Shown: piece by piece, positions 36,325 through 45,606 of the stretch | How positions within the stretch are numbered: position 1 is the stretch's first letter | Layout: each line of letters opens with the position of its first letter | Source of the DNA: CAVXGU01 sp963761615 | GTDB lineage: Bacteria; Acidobacteriota; Vicinamibacteria; Vicinamibacterales; CAVVIG01 | Direction: 5' to 3' | Assembly (NCBI GenBank): GCA_963761615.1 | Contig: CAVXGU010000003.1 | Coordinates: 2,976,001 to 3,040,000, forward strand | DNA: 64,000 nucleotides | Made by a program: the position numbers and the translations under genes | The notes under the pieces: model-generated | Databases searched by the model: none | Seen by the model: only the letters and a program-made list of their open reading frames with translations | What the model was told of the DNA's origin: nothing

Positions 36325-39058
36325 ATGCGCCTGATGAGCGGTCCGCTGCCCGTCGGAGACGACCCGTCCAGTCCGCGGGTCGTGCTCCGCGACGGGAGCG
36401 TGGCGTCGGTGCGCGCGGCGGGCCCGGACGACCGGCCGGCGGTCCGCCGCTTCTTCCGCGAGCTGTCGCCCGAATCCCGGCGGCTCCGCTTCTTCTCCAC
36501 CGGCGAGCCGCCCGACGACGTCCTGGATCGCCTGTGCGATGACACCGACCCGGCCAGGGCCCTGACGCTCCTCGTGTCACGTCAGATCGACGGGGAGCTG
36601 CGGCCCATCGCCGTGGCGTCCTACGCGCTGGTGGGCCCGCAGACGGCGGAGGTCGCCTTTGCGGTGAGCGACCGCTTCCAGGGGCACGGGCTCGGCTCGG
36701 CGCTGCTCGAGCGCCTGGCGGTGCTGGCCGTTCCCCGCGGCATCACGCGCTTCCGGGCGACCACCCTCGCCGAGAACACGGCGATGCTGGAGGTCTTCCG
36801 CGAGTCCGGCTTCCTGATCCGCGCCAAGCCCGACGCCGGGTGCCTCGAGCTGCAGCTCGCCATCACGCCGTCGGCCGAGAGCGTCGGATCGGCGGAAATG
36901 CGGGATCGCATCGCGACGATCGCCTCCCTGCAGCCGATGCTCGAGCCACGCGCGGTGGCCGTGGTGGGCGCGTCCCGCGATCCGGGACACATCGGCCGGC
37001 GCGTCTTCGACGCCGTCCGCAAGGGCGGCTTCGTGGGTTCCGTCTACCCGGTGAACCCCAAGGCGACCGACATCGACGGCGTCCCCTGTCTGGCGAGCGC
37101 CCGGGCGCTGCCGGCTGGCGTCGACCTGGCGGTCGTCGCCGTTCCGCCGCCCGCCGTCCTGGGCGTCGTCGACGACCTGGCCGCCGCCGGGGTCCGCGCG
37201 CTGGTCGTGATCACGGCCGGGTTCGCCGAGGCGGGCGACGAGGGGCGCACCCTTCAGAACCGGCTGGTGACGCGGGTGCGGGACCTGGGCCTGCGGATGG
37301 TCGGACCGAACTGCATGGGCCTCATCAACGCCGCGGCGGGAATCCGACTGAACGCGTCCTTCTCGCCGCTGCTGCCGCCCCCGGGACACGTCGGCCTCTC
37401 GTCCCAGAGCGGCGCCCTCGGTCTCGCCATCCTCGACCTGGCGACGAACCGCGGCGTCGGCCTGTCGTCCTTCGTCAGCGTCGGCAACAAGGCCGACGTC
37501 TCGAGCAACGACCTGCTGCAGTACCTGGGAGCACGACGCCGAGACGCACGTCATCCTGCTGTACCTGGAGTCGTTCGGAAACCCGCGCCGGTTCGCACGT
37601 CTTGCGCGGCGGATCGGCCGCGCCAAGCCCATCGTGGCGGTCAAGGCGGGCCGCACGCGGTCCGGCGCACGCGCGGCGGGCAGCCACACGGCCGCGCTGG
37701 CGGCACGCGACACGGCGGTCGAGGCGCTGTTCCACCAGTCAGGCGTCGTCCGCGCCGACACGATCGACGAGATGTTCGACATCGCCGCGTGCCTCGACGC
37801 ACAGCCGCTGCCCGCCGGTCGCCGCGTCGCCATCGTGACCAACGCCGGAGGCCCCGGCATTCTCGCCGCGGACGCCTGCGACGCTGCCGGTCTGCGTGCG
37901 CCCGAGCTTTCCGCCGCGACACGCGCGCGCCTCGCGGAGTTCCTGCCGAAGGAGGCAAGCCTCGGCAACCCGGTCGACATGGTCGCCTCCGCCGGACCGG
38001 AGGCCTACCGGCGCACGATCGAGACCGTGCTCACCGCCGACGACATCGACGCCGTGCTCGTGATCTTCACCCCTGTCGAGCCCCGCACGGCGAACGACGT
38101 CATGGCGTCGATTCGTGAGGGCATCCGGACGAGTCGGCGGGCCGAAGGCGCCAACAAGCCGGTCGTCGCCTGCCTGATGGCCGAGGGGGGACGGCCCACC
38201 CCGCTGGCGGTCGACGGGGAACTGATTCCGGCCTATGCCTTTCCGGAGAACGCCGTGCGGGCCCTCGGTAAGGTCGCCGCCTACGCCGAGTGGCGCGCGC
38301 AGCCGCCGGCGCTGGCCTGGGGCTACGAGGACGTGCGCGCCGACGACGCGCGCCGGCTGTGCCGGAGCGTGGTCGAGAGCCGCGGGGACGCGTGGCTGAC
38401 ACCCGAGGAGCTGCGCCGCGTGCTGGACGCGTACGGCCTGCCGACGCTGCCCGCTCTGGTGGCCCACACGGCCGACGAAGCGGCCGCGGTCGCCGCCGTC
38501 GTCGGCTTCCCCGTCGTGGCCAAGCTGCAGGCCGAGGGCCTGTCGCACAAGAGCGACATCGGCGGCGTGCAGGTGGACCTCGACTCCGAGAAGGCCGTGC
38601 GAGGTGCGTTCCGCGACCTGGTGGCGGTGGCGCGCCAGCACGGCTTCGGAGACTCGATGGAGGGCGTGACCATCCAGCCCATGATCGCCGGCGGCACGGA
38701 GACGATGATCGGCGTCGTGCAGGATCCGCTGTTCGGTCCGCTCGTGGCCTTCGGGCTGGGGGGCATCCACGTCGAGGTGCTGGGCGACGTGCGCTTCCGG
38801 ATCGCGCCGCTGACCGACCGCGACGCCGACGAGCTACTGCGCGAGATCCGGGGATACCCCCTTCTCGAAGGCCATCGCGGCCAGCCCCCCGCGGACCTGC
38901 ACGCGCTCAAGGATCTGGTGCTGCGGGTCTCTCAACTCGCGACGGACGTGCCCGAGATCGCCGAGCTGGATCTGAATCCGGTGATCGCTCTTCCGCCCGG
39001 CAAGGGATGCCGCGTCGTCGACGCCCGCCTGCGCGTCGCGGCCGCCGGCGCGCGCTAG
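36325..39058 (+). CDS. GNAT acetyltransferase fused to ADP-forming acyl-CoA synthetase, with +1 frameshift
   Basis: 910 residues after repair. GNAT domain first (about 15-180: VRRFFRELSPESRRLRFF, QGHGLGSALLERLAVLA). Then the CoA-binding domain (LEPRAVAVVGASRDPGHIG, about 208), a succinyl-CoA ligase-like domain (VGPNCMGLINA, SSQSGALGLAILDLA), and an ATP-grasp domain (GFPVVAKLQAEGLSHKSDIGGV ... AELDLNPVIA, about 690-905). The frame slips at SSNDLLQY; removing one C of GTACC at 37521-37525 gives YWEHDAETHVILLYLESFGNPRRF. Relatives are Pat/PatZ-type enzymes, but with the GNAT at the N-terminus; they acetylate acyl-CoA synthetases in response to energy state. Whether it also makes ATP from acetyl-CoA is not known. 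Confidence 0.82.
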
Positions 39059-39516
39059 ACGCGGGCGTCGAGCGCCACCGCGTCCGTGCTCTTCACCGAG
39101 ACGCTGATTGGAAGGCCCTGACGGATGCTCCCGGTGACGGTGCAGAAGTCCTCGAAGATCGCCTCGCAGCGCGCGCGGCGCCCCTCGGGATCCACGACGT
39201 CGTAGGTCAGGTCGACGTCGATGCCGCTGACGCGTAGCCGACCGCGCTCGTTGCGGCCGACCCGCGTGGTGACGTGGGCTTCGATCCCTCTCACCTCGAG
39301 GTGGGCGCGGCGCAGACAGAACGCGAGGCTGGCCGACAGGCAGTTCGCGACGGCGGCGCCGAGCATGTCGCTCGCGGACGGCGCCGAGCCATCCCCGAGC
39401 GGCGGCGGCTCGTCGAACCGCACGGGTGCCATCGCGGGGACATCGTCGAAGGTGGCGACGAAGCGGTACTCGCGCTCCAGGCGGAGCGTGACGTGACGGG
39501 CGGTTTCTTCCGGCAT
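39055..39516 (-). CDS. OsmC/Ohr-family peroxiredoxin-like protein
   Basis: 153 residues. Two conserved cysteines are in place: Cys59 in GAAVANCLSASLAFCLRR and Cys125 in FEDFCTVTGSIRQG, as in OsmC-type thiol peroxidases that reduce organic hydroperoxides. The N-terminal strand block RFVATFDD and the linker RFDEPPPLGDGSAPSASDML are family-like. It lies convergent with the GNAT/synthetase gene (4-base overlap) and starts 23 bases downstream of the MtrB-like gene's stop on the same strand, so it may be the last gene of the electron-transfer transcript. Confidence 0.82.
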   Translation of the reverse strand: MPEETARHVTLRLEREYRFVATFDDVPAMAPVRFDEPPPLGDGSAPSASDMLGAAVANCLSASLAFCLRRAHLEVRGIEAHVTTRVGRNERGRLRVSGIDVDLTYDVVDPEGRRARCEAIFEDFCTVTGSIRQGLPISVSVKSTDAVALDARV

Positions 39517-39539
39517 ACCAGCTCCCCGGGGTCCCGGCG

Positions 39540-41684
39540 CTACCAGGCGTAGCTCAGGTGGGCGCCGAACGTGTGCGCCGTGTACGGTGCGAAGACGTAA
39601 CCGAGGTCCATGAACGACGGCTCGGCAAGCGTCGCGAGCGTCTGGCTGCCGAGCGCGAAGTCGTTGACCGAGTACTTGTCGAACCAGTAGGAGAAGACGG
39701 CCGTCACGTGCGGCCGCAGGTGCCAGCTCACGTCGGTCGTCGCCCGCTGCAGCTCGTTCACGACCGGCGGCAGCTGGACGACCGGAGGCAGGGTGGTATC
39801 GGCCGTCAGGCCGTAGACGTAGGTCGACCGCGCGCGGCTGTAGTTGTACGCGAACCGCACGTCGACCTTGGGCCAGAGCCCGATCAGGTCGAGGCTGGCG
39901 TTCCCGGTCTGCGCCTTGTCGGCCGCGTCGGTGGTCCAGTCACGAGTCGGATCGCTGAACTGCGCGCCCGGATTGGCCTGGCGCGAGCGCTGGTTGGTCG
40001 AGAACGTCTCGTCCTCGTAGGACATGCCAAAGGAGACGGCGTTGCTCGGCACGTAGTCCATCCCGACCGAGTAGCTGTGGTTGTCGTTGCTCTGCAGCCC
40101 GAACACGCTGTCCGGGTAGGCTTCCTGGCCGGCCGCCACCGATCCGTTGAACGACAGCGAGGCGATCGGCGTCACCAGCACGATCCCGGAGAAGCGATCG
40201 CTCGTCAGGTCCGCGATGTCGAACTGGCGCAGCGAAGTCTGCTCGCCGATCGTGTCCAGCGTGACCTCGTCGAGGCCCGAGCCGACGCGCGTGCCGTGCT
40301 CGTACACGCCCCGCACCACCAGCCAGGAGAGCTGCGAGGTGTCGACCGACGCGCGGTAGGTGTCCTGCGCCGTCGTGGAGAAGGTGCGGTAGCTCTCGTC
40401 CAGGGTCTGCCGCGTGAAGCCCACGCGGAACGCTGTGAACGGCACCGGCGTCAGCGACACCTCGCCGTCGAAGGTGCGCCGCGTGTAGGAGTACGGAGTC
40501 GTCCCCGGCTCCGGGAACGCCTCGACGCTCGTGTCGTAGGCGACCGTGTTCGTCACGTGGAACACGGGCGTCTGGTTGTCGAAGTCGTAGGAGCGGTACC
40601 GCGCGCTCACCCACAGCTTGTCGGTCGGCTTGGAGGTGAAGGCGTAGTTCGTGGCGGTCACGACGGCCTTGACGTCCGCGGTCGACCGGTCGAGGGCAAT
40701 GGCCGGGATCGCGCTGTTGATGGTGAAGGGAATGAGCGGGGCGTTCTGCGTCCAGTCCCCGAGCGAGACGTACGCCGTCGCGCGGCTGCGCAGCGGGAGG
40801 CTGAGGGCCCCGTTCGCGTTGACGTCGTTCAGGTTGCTGTCGGGGAACATCGCCATCTGGCCCTGCGACGGGCCGCTCGTCGAGTCCGTGAGGCGGAGCG
40901 GGTTGTCCCAGACGAGCGTGGGGATGTCGTTGCGGAAGTACGACCCGTCGTAGCCGACGTGCAGGAGGCCCCTGCCGTTCGACCACTCCGCCGACGTGCC
41001 GACGTCGGTCGTGTGCGTCTTGACGGGGACGGGCAGCTCGACGGCATCGCTGAAGCCGAACGTCCCGCCCCACGGCTGGTTGCCGCTCTTCGTCGTGTTC
41101 TTGATCGAGACGTTCAGGTCGAGGCTCCTGGTGGCGCTGTAGGTCAGGCCGAGGTTCATCACGTCGCGCTGCTCTCGCAGGTCGAAGGGCTGCGCCTGGC
41201 CGACCGCCGCCGCGAGCGTCGTCGTACCGTTCTGAATGCCGCTCTGGATCGAGTCGGCGATCCGCAGCACGCCCGGGCTCGTCTCGGAGTAGAGCGTGGC
41301 CGTCGTCTGGCTGAAGTAGATGGGAATCTGGTTCCACTCGAAGTTCACCTTCAGCTTGCCGTAGTCGTTGTAGGCCAGCGAGTAGCGCTGGTCACGGTAG
41401 CCGACGTGATCGGCGTGCACGGTGAACCGGTAGGCGGTGCTCTGTTTGCCCCAGTTGAGCAGGTCGATGGTCGGGCCGTTGCGCAGATCGCGGTAGCGCT
41501 GGAAGCGGGCCTGGTCGGACCCCGACGCGAACGAGGTGCCGCGCAGCCCCACTTCGAAGATGTTCGCGCCCAGGTCGGTCGACGGGGTCGCCGGCGCGGG
41601 CGCCGCGCTCGCGGTTTGCTGGGCGGCCGCCGCCGCGGGCAGCAGCAGGAGACCGGTGAGCATCATGGCCAGTTGGTTACGCAT
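39540..41684 (-). CDS. MtrB/PioB-family outer-membrane porin for electron transfer
   Basis: 714 residues with signal peptide (AMMLTGLLLLPAAAAAQ). ARFQRYRDLRNGPTIDLLNW is the family's N-terminal marker, followed by a long series of alternating beta strands ending in YVFAPYTAHTFGAHLSYAW, a C-terminal outer-membrane strand with terminal aromatic residue. These porins wrap a decahaem cytochrome and let electrons cross the outer membrane. The decahaem gene is immediately upstream (15 bases). No extracellular MtrC-like cytochrome is seen, so the conduit may be of the PioAB (iron-oxidising) type or use another partner. No N-terminal CxxC motif was noticed. Confidence 0.87.
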   Translation of the reverse strand: MRNQLAMMLTGLLLLPAAAAAQQTASAAPAPATPSTDLGANIFEVGLRGTSFASGSDQARFQRYRDLRNGPTIDLLNWGKQSTAYRFTVHADHVGYRDQRYSLAYNDYGKLKVNFEWNQIPIYFSQTTATLYSETSPGVLRIADSIQSGIQNGTTTLAAAVGQAQPFDLREQRDVMNLGLTYSATRSLDLNVSIKNTTKSGNQPWGGTFGFSDAVELPVPVKTHTTDVGTSAEWSNGRGLLHVGYDGSYFRNDIPTLVWDNPLRLTDSTSGPSQGQMAMFPDSNLNDVNANGALSLPLRSRATAYVSLGDWTQNAPLIPFTINSAIPAIALDRSTADVKAVVTATNYAFTSKPTDKLWVSARYRSYDFDNQTPVFHVTNTVAYDTSVEAFPEPGTTPYSYTRRTFDGEVSLTPVPFTAFRVGFTRQTLDESYRTFSTTAQDTYRASVDTSQLSWLVVRGVYEHGTRVGSGLDEVTLDTIGEQTSLRQFDIADLTSDRFSGIVLVTPIASLSFNGSVAAGQEAYPDSVFGLQSNDNHSYSVGMDYVPSNAVSFGMSYEDETFSTNQRSRQANPGAQFSDPTRDWTTDAADKAQTGNASLDLIGLWPKVDVRFAYNYSRARSTYVYGLTADTTLPPVVQLPPVVNELQRATTDVSWHLRPHVTAVFSYWFDKYSVNDFALGSQTLATLAEPSFMDLGYVFAPYTAHTFGAHLSYAW

Positions 41685-41699
41685 CGCAGTCTCCCTCGC

Positions 41700-42674
41700 T
41701 CACCGCAGGAACGTACTGCCCGCCGGACTGTTCGAGCCGTGAATCTGGGAATGGCAGTTCACGCAGCCGCGCCCGATCAGGCGGTCGCTGCCGGCGGCCA
41801 GCTGCGTCCCGTCGTAGATCGTGGACGGGTGCCGCGTGCCGATGTGGCACCGCTGGCAGAGCATCGGCAGCTTGGCGACGAGCATGCGGTCGTTGTTCGA
41901 CCCGTGCGGGTCGTGGCACGTGTTGCAGGCCTCGCGCACCGGGGCGTGATCCCAGAGGAACGGCCCGCGCTTCTCGGTGTGGCAGCTGACGCAGGTCTCG
42001 TTGACCCAGTTGCCGATCCGCAGCATGCGCGTGTTCGTCGAGCCGTGCGGGTTGTGGCACGTCGCGCAATCCATCTTGCCCTCGCGGACCGGCATGTGGC
42101 CGGACCGCTGGAGCTTGGAGACCTCCGTCTTGTGGCAGGTCGCGCACGTCTCGATCACCGTCGCGGTCTTGAGCTGCGCCTGCGCGGACTTGGGATGGTG
42201 GACCGAGTGACACGTCGTGCACGACAGGTTGCGCGCGTCGTGCATGCTGCCCCGCCAGTTCGCGTGGTCGCCCCTGTCGTGGCACGAGAGGCACGTCTCG
42301 GAGATCTCGCGCGGCGCCATCGTCGAGAAGCGGAGGATCTTCGCCGGATCGCCGCCCGAGTCGACGTGCGCCTGGCCCGGGCCGTGGCAGGTCTCGCAGC
42401 CGTGCGCGGCGGCCGGCGTGCGCGGGTTCGCCGCCTGTCCGTGCAGCGTCTTCTCGAACGCCGTCGCCTCTTCTTCGTGGCACACGGCGCACGTGTCGGA
42501 GCCGGCGTAGCCGTTCGCCGGCGTCTGTGCCTGCGCGGCGGCGGCCGGCGACGGCCGCGGCGACGCGGGCGTCGGATCCGGGGCTCCGGTCGCCATCACC
42601 GCCACCGTCGCCCAGACGACGGCGAGCGCGGCGAAGGCCGCCCGTGCCGGGATTCCGTAAGTCGGTCTCACCAT
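41700..42674 (-). CDS. DmsE/MtrA-family decahaem c-type cytochrome
   Basis: 324 residues from ATG 42674, preceded by CAGGAGAG. Signal peptide AAFAALAVVWATVAVMATGA. Exactly ten CxxCH sites follow: CAVCH, CETCH, CLSCH, CTTCH, CATCH, CATCH, CVSCH, CNTCH, CQRCH and CVNCH, with the repeated NPHGS/DPHGS spacing typical of MtrA/DmsE. It resides in the periplasm inside the porin and passes electrons through the outer membrane. Genes for the NapC-like and small cytochromes are upstream, the porin downstream, which makes a complete inner-membrane-to-outside route. Confidence 0.9.
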   Translation of the reverse strand: MVRPTYGIPARAAFAALAVVWATVAVMATGAPDPTPASPRPSPAAAAQAQTPANGYAGSDTCAVCHEEEATAFEKTLHGQAANPRTPAAAHGCETCHGPGQAHVDSGGDPAKILRFSTMAPREISETCLSCHDRGDHANWRGSMHDARNLSCTTCHSVHHPKSAQAQLKTATVIETCATCHKTEVSKLQRSGHMPVREGKMDCATCHNPHGSTNTRMLRIGNWVNETCVSCHTEKRGPFLWDHAPVREACNTCHDPHGSNNDRMLVAKLPMLCQRCHIGTRHPSTIYDGTQLAAGSDRLIGRGCVNCHSQIHGSNSPAGSTFLR

Positions 42675-42756
42675 TTCAGGGCTCTCCTGCGACAAACCGC
42701 CCGCAGTGTGCGGCTGCCGCCTGGTCGTCGGTCGAATAGCACGAGGTGTGCCACGT

Positions 42757-44134
42757 TCACTCGATGGCGTGGCAGATGTCACAATCCTGACTGATGGTCT
42801 TCCCGTCTGCGCTCTTGTGGGACTCGTCGTGGCAACGGAAGCATCCCGGCGCGTCGGTGTGGCCGATGTCGCTCGGGTACGTGCCGAAGGTGACATGCAT
42901 CTGCGGAAACAGGTCGCGACGCGCGATGTTCTGCACGGCAGCCACCGCGCGATCGACCTCCTGCGCGCGGACCGCGCCCGCCTGCGCGGCATCGGGCAGC
43001 CCCGCGTAGAACGCCCGCAGCGACGTGGCCACACCCGCGACGGCAGCCGCCTGCGTCGGATAGCTGGCGCTCAAGGCCTTGACGGCCTCGCGGTGGACGA
43101 ACGGCAGATCCTTCGCGACGTCGCCGCGCGCCATCAGGAGGTTGACGGCGCTCGAGGCGCTCGCGTCGATCTGATGCGCCGGCCGGTTGTGGCAATCCAT
43201 GCAGTCCATGCGGTGGCGCGGCAGTCCGGCGATCTGATCGGGCGTCACGCCTTCGGCGTAGTACCTCGCGGACCTCGCCCGAGGCGTTCTTCATCCGGAC
43301 GTACAGGATCTGCTCCCGGCTGTCGTCCTTGGCGACGTAGTCGATCTGGTTGGCGATGTTCATGTGCCAGTGGATGCCCGTCGCGACCCCCAGCCGTGCG
43401 CTCCCGCCGCCGACGTGGACGCGCAGCGTCGTCACGGTCTCGGTGTTCTTCTCGTCATCGGCGTACTCGGCAACGGTCTCCACCTTGTCCCCGTGAAATT
43501 CCTCGGGCCAGTGGCAGCGCTCGCAGGTGTCCCGCGCGGGGCGGAGATCCTGGAGCGGCGGCGGAATCGGACGCGGATAGTCGTCGAGCGCGACGGCCAC
43601 GACGCGGCCGGCGCCCGCGAACTTGGCGGCGGCGAACGACCGGACGCCCGGACCGACGTGGCACTCGACGCAGGCGACGCGCGCGTGCGGGCTCTGCTGG
43701 TACGAGACGAATTCCGGCGCCATCGGCCGGTGGCAGACCTCGCCGCAGAAGGCCGGCGAGTCCATGTACTCGACGCCGCGGTAGGCGGCAAGCGACACGA
43801 TGACCACGTTGGCGATGGTCAGGCTGAAGACGATGACGGCCGTGGCCCGCTGACGCGGATTATTGAGGTCGAGGGTCGGCCAGCCCACCCTCGACGGCGG
43901 CAGCCCGGCCCGGCGCCGGCGCCGCTCGAGCCAGGCGCCGGCAGGGATGAGCGCGAGCCCGACGAGGAAGATCGCCGGCAGGACCAGGAAGAACAGGATC
44001 CCGATGTACGGGTTCGAGTGGAACCCGAACAGGTCCGCCAGGAAGACAACGAGGAACACGGAGGCGCTGACCGTCGTCAGCACCATCCCCGCAACCGAGA
44101 CCGGGCTGCGAATCAGTCGAACGTCGCGCGCCAT
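42757..44134 (-). CDS. NapC/NirT-like membrane-anchored multihaem cytochrome c, with +1 frameshift
   Basis: 458 residues after repair. Two or three N-terminal helices (SVAGMVLTTVSASVFLVVFLADL, ILFFLVLPAIFLVGLALIP, ATAVIVFSLTIANVVIVSLAAY) anchor it. Haem sites: CGEVCH (a CxxxCH, usual for the first haem of this group), CVECH, CERCH, then after the repaired region CMDCH, CFRCH and CDICH. The frame slips after GEVRE; removing one base of GTACC at 43261-43265 (+ strand) gives YYAEGVTPDQIAGLPRHRMD. It probably oxidises quinol in the inner membrane and hands electrons to the decahaem cytochrome encoded next. Confidence 0.84.
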
Positions 44135-44147
44135 CCGTCGCCCGGCC

Positions 44148-44483
44148 CTACTTGCCCTTCAGCGTCGACAGGTACGCGACGAGCGCGTCGACGTCCTCCT
44201 TCGGCAGCGTGTACTGCCGCATGGCGGGTTTGCGCGTGGCGTTGGTCTTCGCCGTCATCCCCTTGGCGTCGGTGATCCACTCGCGGATCTCCTCGGGCTT
44301 GAGCTTGCTGCCCACGTCGTCGAGGGAACCCTTCGGGTTGCCCTTGCCGGCGATGGAATGGCACAGCGAGCACTTCTGAGCGGTGAAGACGGCCTGACCC
44401 TTGGTGGCGTCCTGGGCCGAGGCCGCGCTCGAGACGGCGAGCACGAGGAACGAGGCGAGAACGGGCAACAGAAGACGACGCAT
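44148..44483 (-). CDS. Small monohaem cytochrome c
   Basis: 111 residues behind GAGGAGG. Signal peptide LLLPVLASFLVLAVSSAASA. One haem site, C38SLCH42, and a probable Met ligand in KPAMRQYTLPKEDVDALVAYL, which is the usual class I cytochrome c end. It is the first gene of the electron-transfer operon (13 bases ahead of the NapC-like gene) and should shuttle electrons in the periplasm. A -24/-12 element lies 30 bases upstream. Confidence 0.87.
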   Translation of the reverse strand: MRRLLLPVLASFLVLAVSSAASAQDATKGQAVFTAQKCSLCHSIAGKGNPKGSLDDVGSKLKPEEIREWITDAKGMTAKTNATRKPAMRQYTLPKEDVDALVAYLSTLKGK

Positions 44484-44513
44484 GCAGACCTCCTCAGAAG
44501 CTGCCAAAGGTTC

Positions 44514-44529
44514 AGCAAGCGGGCTGCCA
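44514..44529 (-). promoter_or_regulatory. Sigma-54 promoter of the electron-transfer operon
   Basis: On the minus strand TGGCAGCCCGCTTGCT matches TGGCACR-N4-TTGCW at 10 of 12 informative positions, with both invariant GG and GC. Predicted start is about 20 bases before the cytochrome c gene. It lies in the 155-base gap after the divergent-side PEGA gene's end. Confidence 0.6.
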
Positions 44530-44638
44530 GCGGTCAATGTGCGACAAATGCCCGCCAATCAGGACCGCGGCCGGACGCCGGGAAGCGGTCACCGCCGAAA
44601 ATCCAGCGGTCCCCGGGGAATTATCGGCGGGAAGTGTG

Positions 44639-45262
44639 TCAGGGATGCGTCAAGTCCACGGCGAGGATCATCGGCTGGGCCCGCGTCGCGACGACCTCGT
44701 GCACGCGGTCCGGGTAACCGTCGCGGTGGAAGCGGACCTCGTGGGGACCGAGGGAGATGGACAGCGCGTCGACCGGCGTCCGGCCGATGGGCTTGCCGTC
44801 GATCCAGACGTCGGCCGCCGGCGTGCAGCGCAAGCTGAGCGAGGCGTGCGAGACGTCGCCCGGCACGTCGACCAGGGGGCCGGCAATCGCGCTGATGTGT
44901 CCGGCAAGCGTCTCCCCCGGCCGCCTGACCACGTCGGTCATGATCGTCCGCGCCTCGCCGGCCGTGCTGGGCCAGTGATCGATCGCGCGCGCGACGGTGA
45001 GCCCGAACGTGGGCATCAGGATACCCAGGGCCGCCCACCGCCAGAGTCGGGTGACGCCTTGTCCGCGGTCGCGTCCGCGCTTGCCGTCATGCAGTGTCCC
45101 CGGCATCGGTCGGGCCGCGCGGTGCGCCCCGCTGGGCGTCCGCGTGGCGGGCGGCGGGACGTAAGACACCGATGACGCCATCGGCTGGACTCCCAGGTCG
45201 TCGGCGGCGGGGCCGGATCCATCTCGCGCGTCGCGCTCGCCGGGGAACTGCGTGAATGACAT
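44639..45262 (-). CDS. PEGA-domain membrane protein
   Basis: 207 residues. Residues 1-70 are Pro/Gly/Ser/Arg-rich, a membrane helix follows (WRWAALGILMPTFGLTVA), then a helical linker and a C-terminal PEGA domain (ADVWIDGKPIGRTPVDALSISL, VRFHRDGYPDRVHEVVA). PEGA domains form beta sandwiches on the surface or periplasmic side of bacterial proteins; the N-terminal part would be cytoplasmic. Partner and function are unknown. Start at ATG 45262 is not strongly supported by a ribosome site. Confidence 0.65.
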   Translation of the reverse strand: MSFTQFPGERDARDGSGPAADDLGVQPMASSVSYVPPPATRTPSGAHRAARPMPGTLHDGKRGRDRGQGVTRLWRWAALGILMPTFGLTVARAIDHWPSTAGEARTIMTDVVRRPGETLAGHISAIAGPLVDVPGDVSHASLSLRCTPAADVWIDGKPIGRTPVDALSISLGPHEVRFHRDGYPDRVHEVVATRAQPMILAVDLTHP

Positions 45263-45606
45263 AGGGGTACTCTTGTGAACATGCGCGAAGTGTGCCGGGA
45301 CGGGCAGGCCTGTTCGCCGACGGTGCCAGCGCCCAGTCAAGTCTCATGCGCTCAGCAAGTTCGAGCCCTGGTCGAGACGCGCCGCGTCGAAGGGATGACC
45401 TTCGATTCGCCCTCGAAACTGCGCGCACCGCGACGATTCTGTAATAAGCTATCGGGAAGAAGCGGGCGCACCGCCAGTCCTGAAACCATCCGCAGTCGCC
45501 CGACGCCGGGATCCGAAGGTCCTCCACGAGTCATCAGTCCGCACGCCTCCACCAGAGCCCGGGCCCCTCAAGCGACTGACACCCTTGTGCTAGGCTACAG
45601 CGCGCC
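45263..45606. other. 344-base intergenic region without a recognised gene
   Basis: Divergent promoter region between the PEGA gene and the MoxR operon. Frames here lack a ribosome site and look like chance. The local A/T-rich patch around 45440 (TGTAATAAGCTAT) is the best place for an ordinary promoter, but no clear -35/-10 pair is seen. Confidence 0.5.

Noticed and set aside
39558..42794. Very long + strand frame (1078 codons) opposite the MtrA/MtrB genes
   Set aside because: Antisense shadow typical of GC-rich codon use; composition is Arg/Val/Gly-rich without domain, while the minus strand encodes clear cytochrome and porin genes.
45282..45297. Minus-strand GG-N10-GC element (CGGCACACTTCGCGCA) before the PEGA gene
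   Set aside because: The -12 box is poor and the leader would be only about 8 bases; likely chance in GC-rich DNA.
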